NCBI RefSeq assembly: GCF_001548055.1
Contig: NZ_AP014724.1
Location: forward strand, 2,480,001-2,544,000
DNA from: Sulfurospirillum cavolei
GTDB taxonomy: Bacteria > Campylobacterota > Campylobacteria > Campylobacterales > Sulfurospirillaceae
Length of the DNA stretch: 64,000 nucleotides
Reading direction: 5' to 3'
A program made the position numbers and the translations under genes. This document shows, one piece after another, positions 7,952-17,215 of the stretch. The notes under the pieces were generated by a model. The model was not told where the DNA came from. It saw only the letters and a list, made by a program, of their open reading frames with translations, and ran no database searches. The stretch's first letter is position 1. Each line of letters opens with the position of its first letter.

Positions 7952-8270
7952 GGTATGCGAAGCATTAGAACGCTTTTTGATCGTCGTCGAAAACGAAGAC
8001 TTTGTCGAAGGTCATGAGGTTTTAGAGCCTTCGTGGCATGCTTTTAAAAAACTTCCCGAATCGCTCAACGATGCTTTAATTTTAAAAGGATTGATTAACG
8101 GTGCTACGGCATTGGCATTGGCGAAAAAAGGCAAAACTGAGGGAGCCAAGCGCGTCTGGGCGACGCTTGAAAAATACGCCCCGCTGATTGAGCTCTCTGC
8201 TTCGGAACTAACGCCCTACTACCGCCAAGCATGTCGCTTACTGCAACATAAAAAATGTTTTCACATGTAA
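7923..8270 (+). CDS. DUF309 family protein
   Basis: 115 residues with the DUF309 (PF03745) signature: EGHEVLEPSWHAFKKLP, then LILKGLINGATALALAKKG. Function unknown; the conserved HE and W residues suggest a helical metal or ligand site. I chose ATG 7923, inside the end of the GGDEF/EAL gene, because AAGGA lies upstream; TTG 7902 is possible but adds residues not seen in the family. The stop codon is the TAA of an ACATGTAA octamer (8263-8270). The gene is convergent with ribD, five bases apart. Confidence 0.8.
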   Translation: MNPPLKPNSKVCEALERFLIVVENEDFVEGHEVLEPSWHAFKKLPESLNDALILKGLINGATALALAKKGKTEGAKRVWATLEKYAPLIELSASELTPYYRQACRLLQHKKCFHM

Positions 8271-8275
8271 GGCTT

Positions 8276-9286
8276 TTAAGTACGTTTATAGTACCACGAA
8301 AGCGTATCTTCTCCGATGGTTTCGCAATAGCACAACTCTAAACCTTGCGGTAAAACCAACGCTTTTCCCTCTTTGGTATGCGGGGAGCGAAAGATCAAGT
8401 ACCATTGAACGCTCTGTTGTACCGCATCGAGCATGCCCTGAGCACCCTCGATCATCACCATACGGTATGCATCTAACGCTAGCTCGTCCGAAATGCTTAC
8501 ATGTCGATTTGCAACGCTAAAAAGCGGGATACTTTTATCCCATGTTTTGTGATGTGAATAGATCAAAATATCGGGAGCTTTTCCTTGAACCAACCGTGCA
8601 TCCAAAATCGGACGATCGACGCGTACCGTATTTCCGCCGATCACTAAAAGATCGCAACGATCGCGAAGCGCATGCACTCTTGTACGAGATTCCAAAGAGC
8701 TAATCGTTCCGCCCGTCGCAACGCCGTTGGCGCTCAACGCCACTTTAAAAAAGAGAAACGGCCGTCGATGAAGCTGACATGTAAAAGGTGCCAACAAACG
8801 ATCGCACGCCTCTTTTTCACACCCGTATTCAACTTCAACACCGTATGTTCGCAAATAAGCCCCGCCGCCTTTGGCTTGTGTGCTCTCGTCGTAAGAACCG
8901 ATAACAACGCGTTTGATCCCCAACGTTTGAATCAAATGCGAACACGGAGGCGTTTTTCCGTAATGATGACACGGCTCTAGCGTGACATGTAAGGTTAAAG
9001 GGTGAAATAACGAACGGTGGTGAAGGATTAAATAGTCGTGAATTTCTTGCGAATCTTCAAGAGCGTTTATCGCGTGATCGTGCGTCAATGCGACGTACGC
9101 TTCTTTAAGCGCGATCACTTCGGCATGAGGAGAGCCTGCTCGAACGTGGGCACCGATACCTAAAATAGTACCCGCATCGTCGCTGACGACGGCTCCGACG
9201 GCAGGATTAGGAAACGTGAGAATCTGATACGCCCAAGCGGCTTTTAAAGCCTTTTGCATCAAAGGCGTATCACACGCCCTTACCAT
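8276..9286 (-). CDS. ribD: Riboflavin biosynthesis protein RibD (deaminase/reductase)
   Basis: 336 residues. N-terminal deaminase domain: zinc site H54-A-E56 and C106...C115 (PCHHYGKTPPC). C-terminal reductase domain from about residue 150 (LFFKVALSANGVATGG, LLVIGGNTVRVDRP). It catalyses two successive steps of riboflavin synthesis from the GTP-derived pyrimidine. The ATG overlaps the end of rimP by 7 bases, so it is the last gene of the ylxR-infB-rbfA-rimP operon. It contains three ACATGTAA octamers (8497, 8777, 8985), the highest density in the window, read in three different ways (RHVS, FTCQ, LHVT). Confidence 0.93.
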   Translation of the reverse strand: MVRACDTPLMQKALKAAWAYQILTFPNPAVGAVVSDDAGTILGIGAHVRAGSPHAEVIALKEAYVALTHDHAINALEDSQEIHDYLILHHRSLFHPLTLHVTLEPCHHYGKTPPCSHLIQTLGIKRVVIGSYDESTQAKGGGAYLRTYGVEVEYGCEKEACDRLLAPFTCQLHRRPFLFFKVALSANGVATGGTISSLESRTRVHALRDRCDLLVIGGNTVRVDRPILDARLVQGKAPDILIYSHHKTWDKSIPLFSVANRHVSISDELALDAYRMVMIEGAQGMLDAVQQSVQWYLIFRSPHTKEGKALVLPQGLELCYCETIGEDTLSWYYKRT

Positions 9287-9708
9287 TCAAAATACGTTCG
9301 GGCTTTTTCGATCGATTCTAAAGGAATGCGTCTTACGTCATTATCGATACGAACCGACACAACGCCGTTTTCATACGCCTCCAACACTCCGACCATTTTT
9401 TCTTTATCGTTTAATTTCAGCTTGACTTTTTCACCGATCGAAGCGGCAAAATGTTCGGGTTTGACCAACTTACGCTCGATACCGGGGGAACTGACCTCAA
9501 AAAAGTATTCGCCCTCAAGCGGCGGTTCCAAATCAAAAATCGGCGATAAAATGCGGCTAATCTCTTCGCATTTATCCAAACCGATGCCCTCTTTTGAGCT
9601 AATGTAAATACGAAAAATTTTCTTGTCGAATTCGCTTGCGACTTCCGTATCGTATAAAGATACGCCGCAACTTTCGACGATTTTTGTAATTTGTTCTAGA
9701 TTAATCAT
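9280..9708 (-). CDS. rimP: Ribosome maturation factor RimP
   Basis: 142 residues, with the RimP pattern EIVESCGVSLYD-like start, KIFRIYISSKEGIGLDKCEEISR and YFFEVSSPGIERKL. RimP assists 30S subunit assembly. It overlaps rbfA by 8 bases and ribD by 7 bases, in the usual infB-rbfA-rimP order of this phylum. Confidence 0.93.
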   Translation of the reverse strand: MINLEQITKIVESCGVSLYDTEVASEFDKKIFRIYISSKEGIGLDKCEEISRILSPIFDLEPPLEGEYFFEVSSPGIERKLVKPEHFAASIGEKVKLKLNDKEKMVGVLEAYENGVVSVRIDNDVRRIPLESIEKARTYFEW

Positions 9709-10078
9709 CGCTTTTAGTACCTTTTTTCAACTCTTCTTCTACTTTGGCAAACAGTGCATCCATCTTCGTGTAGCGTTCTAAACTATCATCAAAACGAAAA
9801 CGAAAATTGGGACAACGAAACCAACCTTCCGTTTGCATACAATGGGTTTGAATATGCCTTTTCACGCGCTCAAGATGCGATAAAATATAGCTTTTTTCTT
9901 TTTCGTCGTACACCGAACCGTCTAAATAGACGATTGCGTCGTATTTTCCGCGACTGCATTCCACGTCCACGACGCAAACACCGCGTAAGAGCTCATCGTG
10001 AAGCGTGCATAAAGCCTCTGGAATCAGCTCTCGTAAAACGCTTTCGGTACGTTGGATTTTAATACTTTTATCCATCAT
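9701..10078 (-). CDS. rbfA: Ribosome-binding factor A
   Basis: 125 residues: SIKIQRTESVLRELIPEAL at the N-terminus and a KH-like fold, ending with the family-typical PNFRFRFDDSLERYTKMDAL. It binds the 30S subunit during 16S rRNA maturation and cold adaptation. It overlaps the end of infB by 4 bases (ATGA type). Confidence 0.93.
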   Translation of the reverse strand: MMDKSIKIQRTESVLRELIPEALCTLHDELLRGVCVVDVECSRGKYDAIVYLDGSVYDEKEKSYILSHLERVKRHIQTHCMQTEGWFRCPNFRFRFDDSLERYTKMDALFAKVEEELKKGTKSDD

Positions 10079-12723
10079 AATTTCGCTTTTTCTTCAACCT
10101 CTTTGAAGCTTTCGATGTAGTCGCCGACCTTAATATCGTTGTATCCGTCGATGCCTACGCCGCATTCATACCCTTTGCCGACCTCTTTGACATCGTCTTT
10201 GAAACGTTTCAACGATGAAACGCTTCCTTCAAAAATAATAACACCGTCGCGAATAACGCGAATTTTCACACCGCGGTTAATCGTACCGTCCGTTACGATA
10301 CAACCCGCAATTGCTCCAAGCTTGGGTACCATAAAGACTTCTCGAACCATCGCTTGACCGATATTCTCTTCACGAATTACCGGAGCCATCATACCCGTTA
10401 CGAGATTGGTGACGTCATCGATCAGGTCGTAAATAATACTGTATGTTTTAATTTCGACGCCCGAACTTTTCGCCTTTTCTTTCACCGGACCCGTCGGTCG
10501 TACGTGAAATCCTAAAATAACACAGTTGGAGCTAGCACTTGCCAAAGCAACGTCGCTTTCGGTGATACCGCCGATTCCCGCACTGACGATATTGACTTTG
10601 GTCTCGGCATTACGAATTTTTTCAAGGCTTCCTTTGATCGCTTCAAGGCTTCCTTGAACGTCCGCTTTGATAATGACCGGTAACGTTTTCAACGCGCCCT
10701 CGGCAATCATATCGCTTAATTCGTCAAGGCTCACTTTAGTCGATTTGGAAAGCTCTTTTTGGCGGAGGTATTCCGCTTTTTTCTTCGCATACTCGCGCGC
10801 TATTTTATCCGTTTTAACGCTGATGAGCGTTTCGCCCGCACCGGGAACTTCGCTTAAACCTAAAACAACGACGGGCTCGCCCGGTTTTGCCTCTTTAACC
10901 GAAATACCTCTATCGTTAAGTAAAGCTTTCACTTTACCGAAGGCAATACCGGCAACGACAATGTCGCCGACGCGCATCGTACCGTCTTCGATCACGACGG
11001 TTGCCACGGGACCTCGTCCTTTTTCCAACGAACTTTCGATAACGGTCGCTTTAACTTCACGCGTAGGATCGGCTTTAAGCTCCAATAAATCGGCTTGCAA
11101 TAAAATCACTTCCAAAAGTTCTTCGATTCCCATACCCGTTTTAGCCGAAACCGGAACAAATTCGTGTTCGCCGCCCCAATCGATCGGCGTAATGCCGAGT
11201 TCTGCCAATTGCGCTTTGACTAAATCGGGATTGGCGGATTCTTTATCCATTTTATTGACCGCAATAATAATCGGTACGTTTGCCGCTTTGGCATGTTCGA
11301 TTGCTTCTTTGGTTTGAGGTTTAACTCCGTCGTCTGCGGCAACAACGACAATAACGATGTCGGTTACTTTCGCACCGCGTGAACGCATTTCGGTAAACGC
11401 TTCATGCCCCGGAGTATCGATAAACGTGATATTGCGTCCGTTTTTCTCGACCATATACGCACCGACGTGTTGCGTAATTCCGCCTGCTTCTCCGGCAGCG
11501 ACTTTTGCGTGTCGAATGTAATCCAAAAGCGACGTTTTACCGTGATCGACATGTCCCATAATCGTGATGACCGGAGCGCGTTCTACCAGATGCTCATCCA
11601 TGCCCTCTTGCTCTTCGTCGTAAGCTTTAACGTAATCAAATGCCTCTTGATCGTTGACGGTCGTCACGTTAATACCGAAAGTTTCGGCCAAGATTTCAAT
11701 CGAGTCTTTATCTAAAAAGTCGTTTTTCGTAAACATGACACCCAAAGAGAACAACTCTTTAATGACTTCACCGACCGGTTTATTGATTTTTTCCGCAAAT
11801 TCGTAGACACGAATCTCTTCGGCGATTTCAATCGCGCTGATCGCTTCGCTTTCTTTAGCTTGTACCGGACGGCGTCTTCGTTTACGTCCTTCTCTTTGAA
11901 TGCTTTGCATCACAAAATTGGTTTTTTTCGTCGTACGAATTTGGCTCGGGTCGATCTGCTTTTTCTTTTTGACCTCTTCTTGGATATTTATTCCCATATT
12001 GAGATCCGGAAGAACGATCATCTCCTCGTCCTCGGCATCGATATTCGTATCCGCCATTTCGATATTAATCGATAGGTCTAATTTTTCCGCATTCGTTTTC
12101 TTCTCTGCCGGACCTTTTTTAACTTTCTTTTTCTTTTTTTGCATTTCGCTTTGTAAACTACCGGAAGCAAACATCGCTTCGATGCTTTTAGGCGCACTTT
12201 TAAAAGATGCTCCGTAAGATACGTTTTCATCTTCGTCATCGGCTTCGATTTGCTTCGTCTCGGGGCGCTTTTTCTTAACGATGACAAGGCCTCTTCGTTT
12301 ACGCACGTTGGTCGGGTCGACTTTTTCTTCGCCCTCGTCGTCTTCGCTTACGACGTCGGTTTTACCTTCGTTAGGAAGCTCTTTAGGCATAACGCTTGCA
12401 GGTGCAATCCCTAATTCGCGCTCTTTTTCTTTCAATGTTTTGGTTTTAGGCTGAGGCATTGTCTCGACCGCTTTGGGGGCTTCGACCGGAATTTCTTTTT
12501 TCTCCGGTTTTTTCTCTTCAACCGGTTTGGTAGGAGCCGCGGATTTCGTCGTTTGTGCACCTTCGCCCGTTAAAATATAGTTGGCTAATTTTTCGGCATC
12601 TTCCGCGCTAATGGAGCTTGCATGCCCTTTCACGTCTAGTCCGATATCTTTGGCTTTTTCCAAAATATCTTTATTATTCATGCCTAATTCTTTTGCTACG
12701 TCGGTAATACGAACTTTATCCAT
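10075..12723 (-). CDS. infB: Translation initiation factor IF-2
   Basis: 882 residues. The N-terminal IF2_N motif [15 protein letters not shown] begins at ATG 12723, preceded by AGGAG at good spacing; an upstream in-frame start at 12759 lacks this support. A long charged, Lys/Glu-rich linker (about 55-290) precedes the GTPase domain: GHVDHGKT at 390-397 (G1), then DTPGHEAF and NKMD (G4). The C-terminal domains end with [20 protein letters not shown]-2 places fMet-tRNA on the 30S subunit. The start overlaps ylxR by 8 bases. Confidence 0.97.
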   Translation of the reverse strand: MDKVRITDVAKELGMNNKDILEKAKDIGLDVKGHASSISAEDAEKLANYILTGEGAQTTKSAAPTKPVEEKKPEKKEIPVEAPKAVETMPQPKTKTLKEKERELGIAPASVMPKELPNEGKTDVVSEDDEGEEKVDPTNVRKRRGLVIVKKKRPETKQIEADDEDENVSYGASFKSAPKSIEAMFASGSLQSEMQKKKKKVKKGPAEKKTNAEKLDLSINIEMADTNIDAEDEEMIVLPDLNMGINIQEEVKKKKQIDPSQIRTTKKTNFVMQSIQREGRKRRRRPVQAKESEAISAIEIAEEIRVYEFAEKINKPVGEVIKELFSLGVMFTKNDFLDKDSIEILAETFGINVTTVNDQEAFDYVKAYDEEQEGMDEHLVERAPVITIMGHVDHGKTSLLDYIRHAKVAAGEAGGITQHVGAYMVEKNGRNITFIDTPGHEAFTEMRSRGAKVTDIVIVVVAADDGVKPQTKEAIEHAKAANVPIIIAVNKMDKESANPDLVKAQLAELGITPIDWGGEHEFVPVSAKTGMGIEELLEVILLQADLLELKADPTREVKATVIESSLEKGRGPVATVVIEDGTMRVGDIVVAGIAFGKVKALLNDRGISVKEAKPGEPVVVLGLSEVPGAGETLISVKTDKIAREYAKKKAEYLRQKELSKSTKVSLDELSDMIAEGALKTLPVIIKADVQGSLEAIKGSLEKIRNAETKVNIVSAGIGGITESDVALASASSNCVILGFHVRPTGPVKEKAKSSGVEIKTYSIIYDLIDDVTNLVTGMMAPVIREENIGQAMVREVFMVPKLGAIAGCIVTDGTINRGVKIRVIRDGVIIFEGSVSSLKRFKDDVKEVGKGYECGVGIDGYNDIKVGDYIESFKEVEEKAKL

Positions 12724-12967
12724 TCGACCCTGTCTCCTTAAAAATTTTACCAAATTCACTTAATGCTTGGTGGTGAGTTTTGCATTTATGGTTGAGTACT
12801 TTTATAACTTTTTTCTCATTTTCTTTCATACATGTTTCGCAGAGATAAAAGCTCCTTCCGTTTCCCGAAAAAAGCACGAGTTCGCCCTTAAACTGTTGAA
12901 ACCGTCGCAACGCTTTTTGTTCGATGCGCGTTCTACATACAATACACATTCGGATAGGTTGACTCAT
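12716..12967 (-). CDS. YlxR/DUF448 family RNA-binding protein
   Basis: 83 residues with PIRMCIVCRTR, a second C-x2-C (CETC) and GRSFYLC, the DUF448/YlxR signature. YlxR homologues bind RNA and in Bacillus affect expression; role here unknown. It is the first gene of the infB operon. Its ATG (12967) is only about five bases from the predicted transcription start and has no clear Shine-Dalgarno. Confidence 0.85.
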   Translation of the reverse strand: MSQPIRMCIVCRTRIEQKALRRFQQFKGELVLFSGNGRSFYLCETCMKENEKKVIKVLNHKCKTHHQALSEFGKIFKETGSNG

Positions 12968-12978
12968 TTTTGCGCCTG

Positions 12979-12984
12979 ATTATA
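12979..12984 (-). promoter_or_regulatory. -10 box of the ylxR-infB-rbfA-rimP-ribD operon
   Basis: Perfect TATAAT on the minus strand between thrB and ylxR. The predicted start (near 12972) leaves a leader of about five bases before the ylxR ATG. Confidence 0.6.
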
Positions 12985-13002
12985 TCAAAATTTAGCTGTT
13001 TT

Positions 13003-13887
13003 TCAGCTTTGTAGAATTTGAAAACCGCCGTTATCCAACTCAAAAATTTCTACTCGGAACGATTCAAAGCGATTTTTGAGTGCCTGCGCCACCTTAGCGG
13101 CATTTTCTTGCTTGACTAAACTGAAAAACGAAGAGCCGCTACCTGAGAGCGTACTCATTAGTGCTCCGTTTTGAAGGGCGACTTCTCTAACATCAAACAG
13201 CTCTCTTAATTGGCGCATCCGACGGTGTTCGTGCATGCAATCTTTGGATGCCGCTCGTAAAACGTCCCAATTTTCGCTAAAAAAAGCGGCACTCATTAAC
13301 GATGCACGAGAGAGATTGTAAACGACGTTTTTCATCAAATAGGATTTCGGTAGCAAAGTTCGTGAGTGTGCCGTCGACATCGGACGATCGGGTATGACCA
13401 TTACCGCACGCAATTGTGAACTCAACTCTTTTTTGAGTGTTCTGACTTTCGCATTTTCGACGATAGAACTTGTAAAACCGCCGTAAACGGCGGGTGCGAT
13501 ATTGTCGGGATGCGTTTCGTAGAGAATCGCTTTGTTCAAAACGGCTTCACGCGACACTTTAATACCCGCCATACTATACGCACTCGCAATGGCTCCGACG
13601 ATCACGGCGGAACTACTTCCAAGGCCGCGCGAAAAAGGGATACGATTGTAAAATTCAAAACGAAACGGGTCTTTTTTTCCGGTTACTTCTTGATAAATTT
13701 CATAAAAAATAGAGACAAAAATATTGTTGCTTTTGAGTTTGGCGTTTTCTTCGCCCTCTCCTTTAACGGAGATACTTTGATAACGTGAGGGTTTAATCGT
13801 CACTTCGTTGTATAAGGCAATCGCAAGCCCTAAGCAATCAAACCCCGGTCCTAAATTAGCACTGGTTGCGGGTATACAAATTTTCAC
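13003..13887 (-). CDS. thrB: Homoserine kinase
   Basis: 294 residues, a GHMP kinase: N-terminal KICIPATSANLGPGFDCLGL and the ATP loop PFSRGLGSSSAV. It phosphorylates homoserine for threonine synthesis. GTG start at 13887 with GGAG upstream. It is last in the minus-strand operon running from the DHH phosphoesterase through minC, lpxC and tsaB. Confidence 0.93.
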   Translation of the reverse strand: MKICIPATSANLGPGFDCLGLAIALYNEVTIKPSRYQSISVKGEGEENAKLKSNNIFVSIFYEIYQEVTGKKDPFRFEFYNRIPFSRGLGSSSAVIVGAIASAYSMAGIKVSREAVLNKAILYETHPDNIAPAVYGGFTSSIVENAKVRTLKKELSSQLRAVMVIPDRPMSTAHSRTLLPKSYLMKNVVYNLSRASLMSAAFFSENWDVLRAASKDCMHEHRRMRQLRELFDVREVALQNGALMSTLSGSGSSFFSLVKQENAAKVAQALKNRFESFRVEIFELDNGGFQILQS

Positions 13888-13897
13888 CTATTTTCTC

Positions 13898-14359
13898 CTA
13901 AACTGCCGGTAACATGTAAAGCGGTTCCGTCTCCTCGCTAAAGAGCGAAACATCGAGCAAGGTCGGCAACGTAAACGGTTGCGCCGCCGCGGGCTCGTCG
14001 AGACGGACGGTCGAAATCGTGTCGTTTTCTTTGATGAAATAAAGATTGCGCATCGCTCGAATCGGCGTAGAGCCGTTTAATGCAAAACCGTCGCATGCCA
14101 AAAGAGGAATTTGCAAACCGATGCTCATCGTTTTTAAAAAAATATAGCTGATTTTTATCGCCATAAAACTTCCGGGGCCTCGGGCGAAAAAGAGTCTTTT
14201 CGGTGCGTAGTTTTTTAACACAACGTCAAAAAGTGCGGGCAACGCATCGCTTGTTTGCTCGTTTGATTCGTATGTTTGAATCAAACGATTGTTCTCGTAT
14301 ACGCCTATATAAAGAGGAGACGCTAATGCTATAACGACGATGTCGACCGATGTTTTTAT
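13898..14359 (-). CDS. tsaB: TsaB-like protein of the tRNA t6A pathway, apparent AUA start
   Basis: The recognisable core is ALPALFDVVLKNY, LFFARGPGSFMAIK and YIFLKTMSIGLQIPLL, a short epsilon-type TsaB. TsaB supports TsaD in making threonylcarbamoyl-A37 on tRNA. The first canonical start, TTG 14284, would cut off the first strand pair (IVVIALASPLYIGVYENN), which is clearly coding and family-like. No ATG, GTG or TTG lies upstream in frame. ATA at 14359-14357 has AAAAGG seven bases before it and overlaps the lpxC stop as ATAA, mirroring the ATGA overlaps used elsewhere in this operon. I therefore call the start there, giving 153 residues; other rare codons are possible. An ACATGTAA octamer lies near the 3' end (13912). 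Confidence 0.7.
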   Translation of the reverse strand: MKTSVDIVVIALASPLYIGVYENNRLIQTYESNEQTSDALPALFDVVLKNYAPKRLFFARGPGSFMAIKISYIFLKTMSIGLQIPLLACDGFALNGSTPIRAMRNLYFIKENDTISTVRLDEPAAAQPFTLPTLLDVSLFSEETEPLYMLPAV

Positions 14360-15240
14360 GCAAAAACCTTTTCGAACGCTTGCGCTTTTTCGTCACTTAA
14401 CGCTCTGACTTCATAATTACTCGGATCCCTTAAAATCGCTTTTGTCAATTCGTGATTGAGGTGGTGACTTCCGGCAAAAGAGGTATAATTTCCCGCAAAA
14501 GGCGAACCTAAAAGCGATAAATCGCCGATAGCGTCCAAAATTTTATGGCGTACGAATTCATTGGAAAAGCGAAGCCCTTCGGGATTTAAAATCTTGTGCT
14601 CGTCCATAATAACGGCATTGTCTAAAGAACCGCCGAGTCCAAGCCCTCGTGAACGCAACATCTGTACGTCTTTAAGAAAACCGAACGTTCGAGCTTTGGC
14701 GATCTCTTCAAGGAAATTTTTCTTGCTAAATTCGAAACTGTACGATTGTCGACCGATGGAAGGGTGGGAAAATTCGATTTCAAAACTGTAATGAGGCGTT
14801 AGGCTCGGACTCACGCGTACGAATTTTTTGCCATCACTTACTTCGACTTCTTTTTTGAGGATCAAAACATTTTTAGTCACATCCAATTTACGAATACCCG
14901 CTTCGTCCAACATCATGCAAAAGCTGGCACTACTACCGTCCATCACGGGAACTTCAGGACCGTCCAATACGACACGCACGTTATCGATACCGTAGGAATA
15001 GATTGCCGAGAGCAAGTGCTCAATCGTCGAAATCGACCCGCTAGCATTACCGATGACCGTCGCCATTTGCGTGTTAACGACATTTTCGGGCTTAGCCTGA
15101 ACCAACAAACCGATGTCGCTTCGGTAAAACACGACACCGCTGTTTGCTTCTAGGGGTTCTAAACGGATTTGAATCGGTTCGCCCTTGTGTAATCCTATGC
15201 CTAAGCTACTAATCGCTCTTGCGAGTGTCGTTTGCTTCAC
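14356..15240 (-). CDS. lpxC: UDP-3-O-acyl-N-acetylglucosamine deacetylase
   Basis: 294 residues. Zinc ligands fit H75 (TIEHLLSAI), H232 and D236 (RHKILDAIGD); the catalytic His fits H259 (GSHHLNHEL). It commits the precursor to lipid A synthesis. GTG start in a GTGA overlap with minC. Confidence 0.96.
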   Translation of the reverse strand: MKQTTLARAISSLGIGLHKGEPIQIRLEPLEANSGVVFYRSDIGLLVQAKPENVVNTQMATVIGNASGSISTIEHLLSAIYSYGIDNVRVVLDGPEVPVMDGSSASFCMMLDEAGIRKLDVTKNVLILKKEVEVSDGKKFVRVSPSLTPHYSFEIEFSHPSIGRQSYSFEFSKKNFLEEIAKARTFGFLKDVQMLRSRGLGLGGSLDNAVIMDEHKILNPEGLRFSNEFVRHKILDAIGDLSLLGSPFAGNYTSFAGSHHLNHELTKAILRDPSNYEVRALSDEKAQAFEKVFA

Positions 15241-15848
15241 ACTACTTCCTTTATTTCTAACGCATGATCGCGTATAACGATTTTTTGCAATACGTTGGCT
15301 CGAATCTGTTCGCTATCCACGATTTGGCCGTTGAAGATCAAGTGCCCCCTTGGACCGATTCCGCTTAAGACAATGTATTCGCCGTCACACTGCACTAATC
15401 CGTCTATCATACCATAAATACTCATACTCTCTTCACAAAAGACTTTTGCGCCGCTGTTAATGCGCCCGAAAATAACCGTCGGAAGCGTCTCGTGCAACTC
15501 TTCACCCGAACGAATCGTTCTATCGTAAAGCTTTACTTTACGCTGTTGCGTTAATTCATGTGACTCTTTAGATAAAGGTTTTTCGTCACATGTCTCTTTT
15601 TGGGACGGCTCTTCTACGGCTACCGCTTCTTTTTTAATCGACCCGAATCGAATACGGCACTGATTAATCTCTTTGTAACACACACCGCTTTGCTCTAAAA
15701 CAAAGGCGATTTTCGGTGTTATTTCCCCTTCGATAAGCAAAAAGAATTCCTTCAAAAGAGGACTGTTTTTTCTAAAATATTCTAAAAAAGCACTCTCGTC
15801 GTCGATTTCGATATGAAATACCCGAACGTTCTTTTGGGTTACTTTCAT
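15237..15848 (-). CDS. minC: Septum site-determining protein MinC
   Basis: 203 residues. The C-terminal part (about 100-200) is the MinC beta-helix: LPTVIFGRINSGAKV, then GMIDGLVQCDGEYIVL. The N-terminal half is divergent. MinC blocks FtsZ polymerisation away from midcell with MinD; minD is not in this window. Overlaps the peptidase gene by 4 bases and lpxC by 4 bases. Confidence 0.85.
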   Translation of the reverse strand: MKVTQKNVRVFHIEIDDESAFLEYFRKNSPLLKEFFLLIEGEITPKIAFVLEQSGVCYKEINQCRIRFGSIKKEAVAVEEPSQKETCDEKPLSKESHELTQQRKVKLYDRTIRSGEELHETLPTVIFGRINSGAKVFCEESMSIYGMIDGLVQCDGEYIVLSGIGPRGHLIFNGQIVDSEQIRANVLQKIVIRDHALEIKEVV

Positions 15849-17215
15849 CGATCGACCAACTTCTTCGCGGCATCGATCACGTTAAAGACGCTCTCTTTAA
15901 GCCATTGCTCGTCCATCCACTCTTCGGGTCTTACGTCTACGCCTTGCACATACATGCCAAAATGCAAGTGATCTCCCAATGCCAATCCCGTCATACCGGT
16001 TTTTGCGATTGCATCGCCTGCTTTAAGCGCATCGCCTTCTTTCACGAGGAAACTAGAGCAGTGACCGTAAAGCGAATAAACCCCCAAGCCGTGATCGATA
16101 ATAATATTGTTGCCGTAAATACCGTTCTCACGCGCTAAAACAACAACGCCGTCGTTGGAAGTTTGCATCGTCGCTTGAGCATTGCTCGCCAAATCCAGTC
16201 CGAGGTGATAGGATTCGCTGGTCGGTTGTTTTTGGTATTCGTAAAAACGATGATCTCCAAAGCTTGCAACGACTTTACCGTTACGCAACGGATAAAACGG
16301 CTTTAAGAAAAATCCTTGAACCGGCGTCGTGGGTACTTTGGAAGTTACGTTTAAGATCAACTCTTCATTACCACCGCGCATGGTTTCGTTAACAAATTTA
16401 AATTTTTCCAAACGATCTAAGCTCGAGCGTTCCGGTGCCATCTCGGCGACCAAATCGGCAATTTTACCGTCCAAGAAACGATCTTCCAATTGAATCGTCG
16501 AAGTGCGGTATTTACGATCTTGTAGAAAATAGGGAATGTGCGTTTTCGTGATATTTCCGGCGCGATCGATTGCGACGACCGAGGCACTAAAGTTTTCGAC
16601 TTGCGTCGGCCATGCGACCAAAGAGAGATAATACCCTTCTTTGTAAAAAGGCGTAGGATAGAATTTTTTGCCGAAATTCGTCTCGATATAAAGCGACTTC
16701 ATCGCCTCGTCTTGCGCTTTAAAAACGACGACTGCGGCACCGCCCTTCATAATTTTGTACGAACTCCCCGCTATCGTCACTTCCGGGCGTTTGGTGTCGA
16801 CTTTGACGATTGCTTTGACATGTGCGGTATTGCCCGCAAAAAAGTTCCATTTGCTTCGATCGATCGCTTCTACGGTTAATTCGAACAGTTTTTTATTAGC
16901 ACCGAAGCCGGTTTTAGGGAACGTGACGTTCAAATCAAGAAGAGCCTCGGACGTTTTTAGTTCTTTACTTTCCAAATCGACGCTTTTTTCACCGTCGAAT
17001 AACGAGACTTTCACACGTTTCAATCCGCTTTGATCGCTAATTTGAATATGAATAGGATCTTTTAGATTCCATTCGATCTCTTTGGGTAAATTGACTTGCG
17101 GTGCATCTCTTTCGAAAAGGCTTGAGTTAAAAACATACGCTACGCCGCCGACTAAAATCAAAAAAATCATCCCTAAGCTTAATGCCGCTAATGAAAATTT
17201 ACGTTGTCGTTTCAT
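15845..17215 (-). CDS. M23/LytM-family peptidoglycan endopeptidase
   Basis: 456 residues with one N-terminal membrane segment (about 9-29). The C-terminal LytM domain (about 315-440) has YHLGLDLA, LYGHCSSF and HLHFGMY, the zinc-binding and catalytic His/Asp set. The middle part is beta-rich (Ig-like). In this phylum such proteins trim peptidoglycan cross-links and shape the cell; this one is linked to minC and lpxC in one operon. ATGA overlap with the DHH phosphoesterase gene. Confidence 0.88.
   Translation of the reverse strand: MKRQRKFSLAALSLGMIFLILVGGVAYVFNSSLFERDAPQVNLPKEIEWNLKDPIHIQISDQSGLKRVKVSLFDGEKSVDLESKELKTSEALLDLNVTFPKTGFGANKKLFELTVEAIDRSKWNFFAGNTAHVKAIVKVDTKRPEVTIAGSSYKIMKGGAAVVVFKAQDEAMKSLYIETNFGKKFYPTPFYKEGYYLSLVAWPTQVENFSASVVAIDRAGNITKTHIPYFLQDRKYRTSTIQLEDRFLDGKIADLVAEMAPERSSLDRLEKFKFVNETMRGGNEELILNVTSKVPTTPVQGFFLKPFYPLRNGKVVASFGDHRFYEYQKQPTSESYHLGLDLASNAQATMQTSNDGVVVLARENGIYGNNIIIDHGLGVYSLYGHCSSFLVKEGDALKAGDAIAKTGMTGLALGDHLHFGMYVQGVDVRPEEWMDEQWLKESVFNVIDAAKKLVDR

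Noticed and set aside
10667..11317. 216-codon open frame on the plus strand inside infB
   Set aside because: It is antisense to the conserved GTPase core of infB, has no RBS and a low-complexity Ser/Thr-rich product; a by-product of the codon pattern.
14284..14286. TTG 14284 as start of tsaB
   Set aside because: It would delete the N-terminal strands that are plainly coding and family-like.
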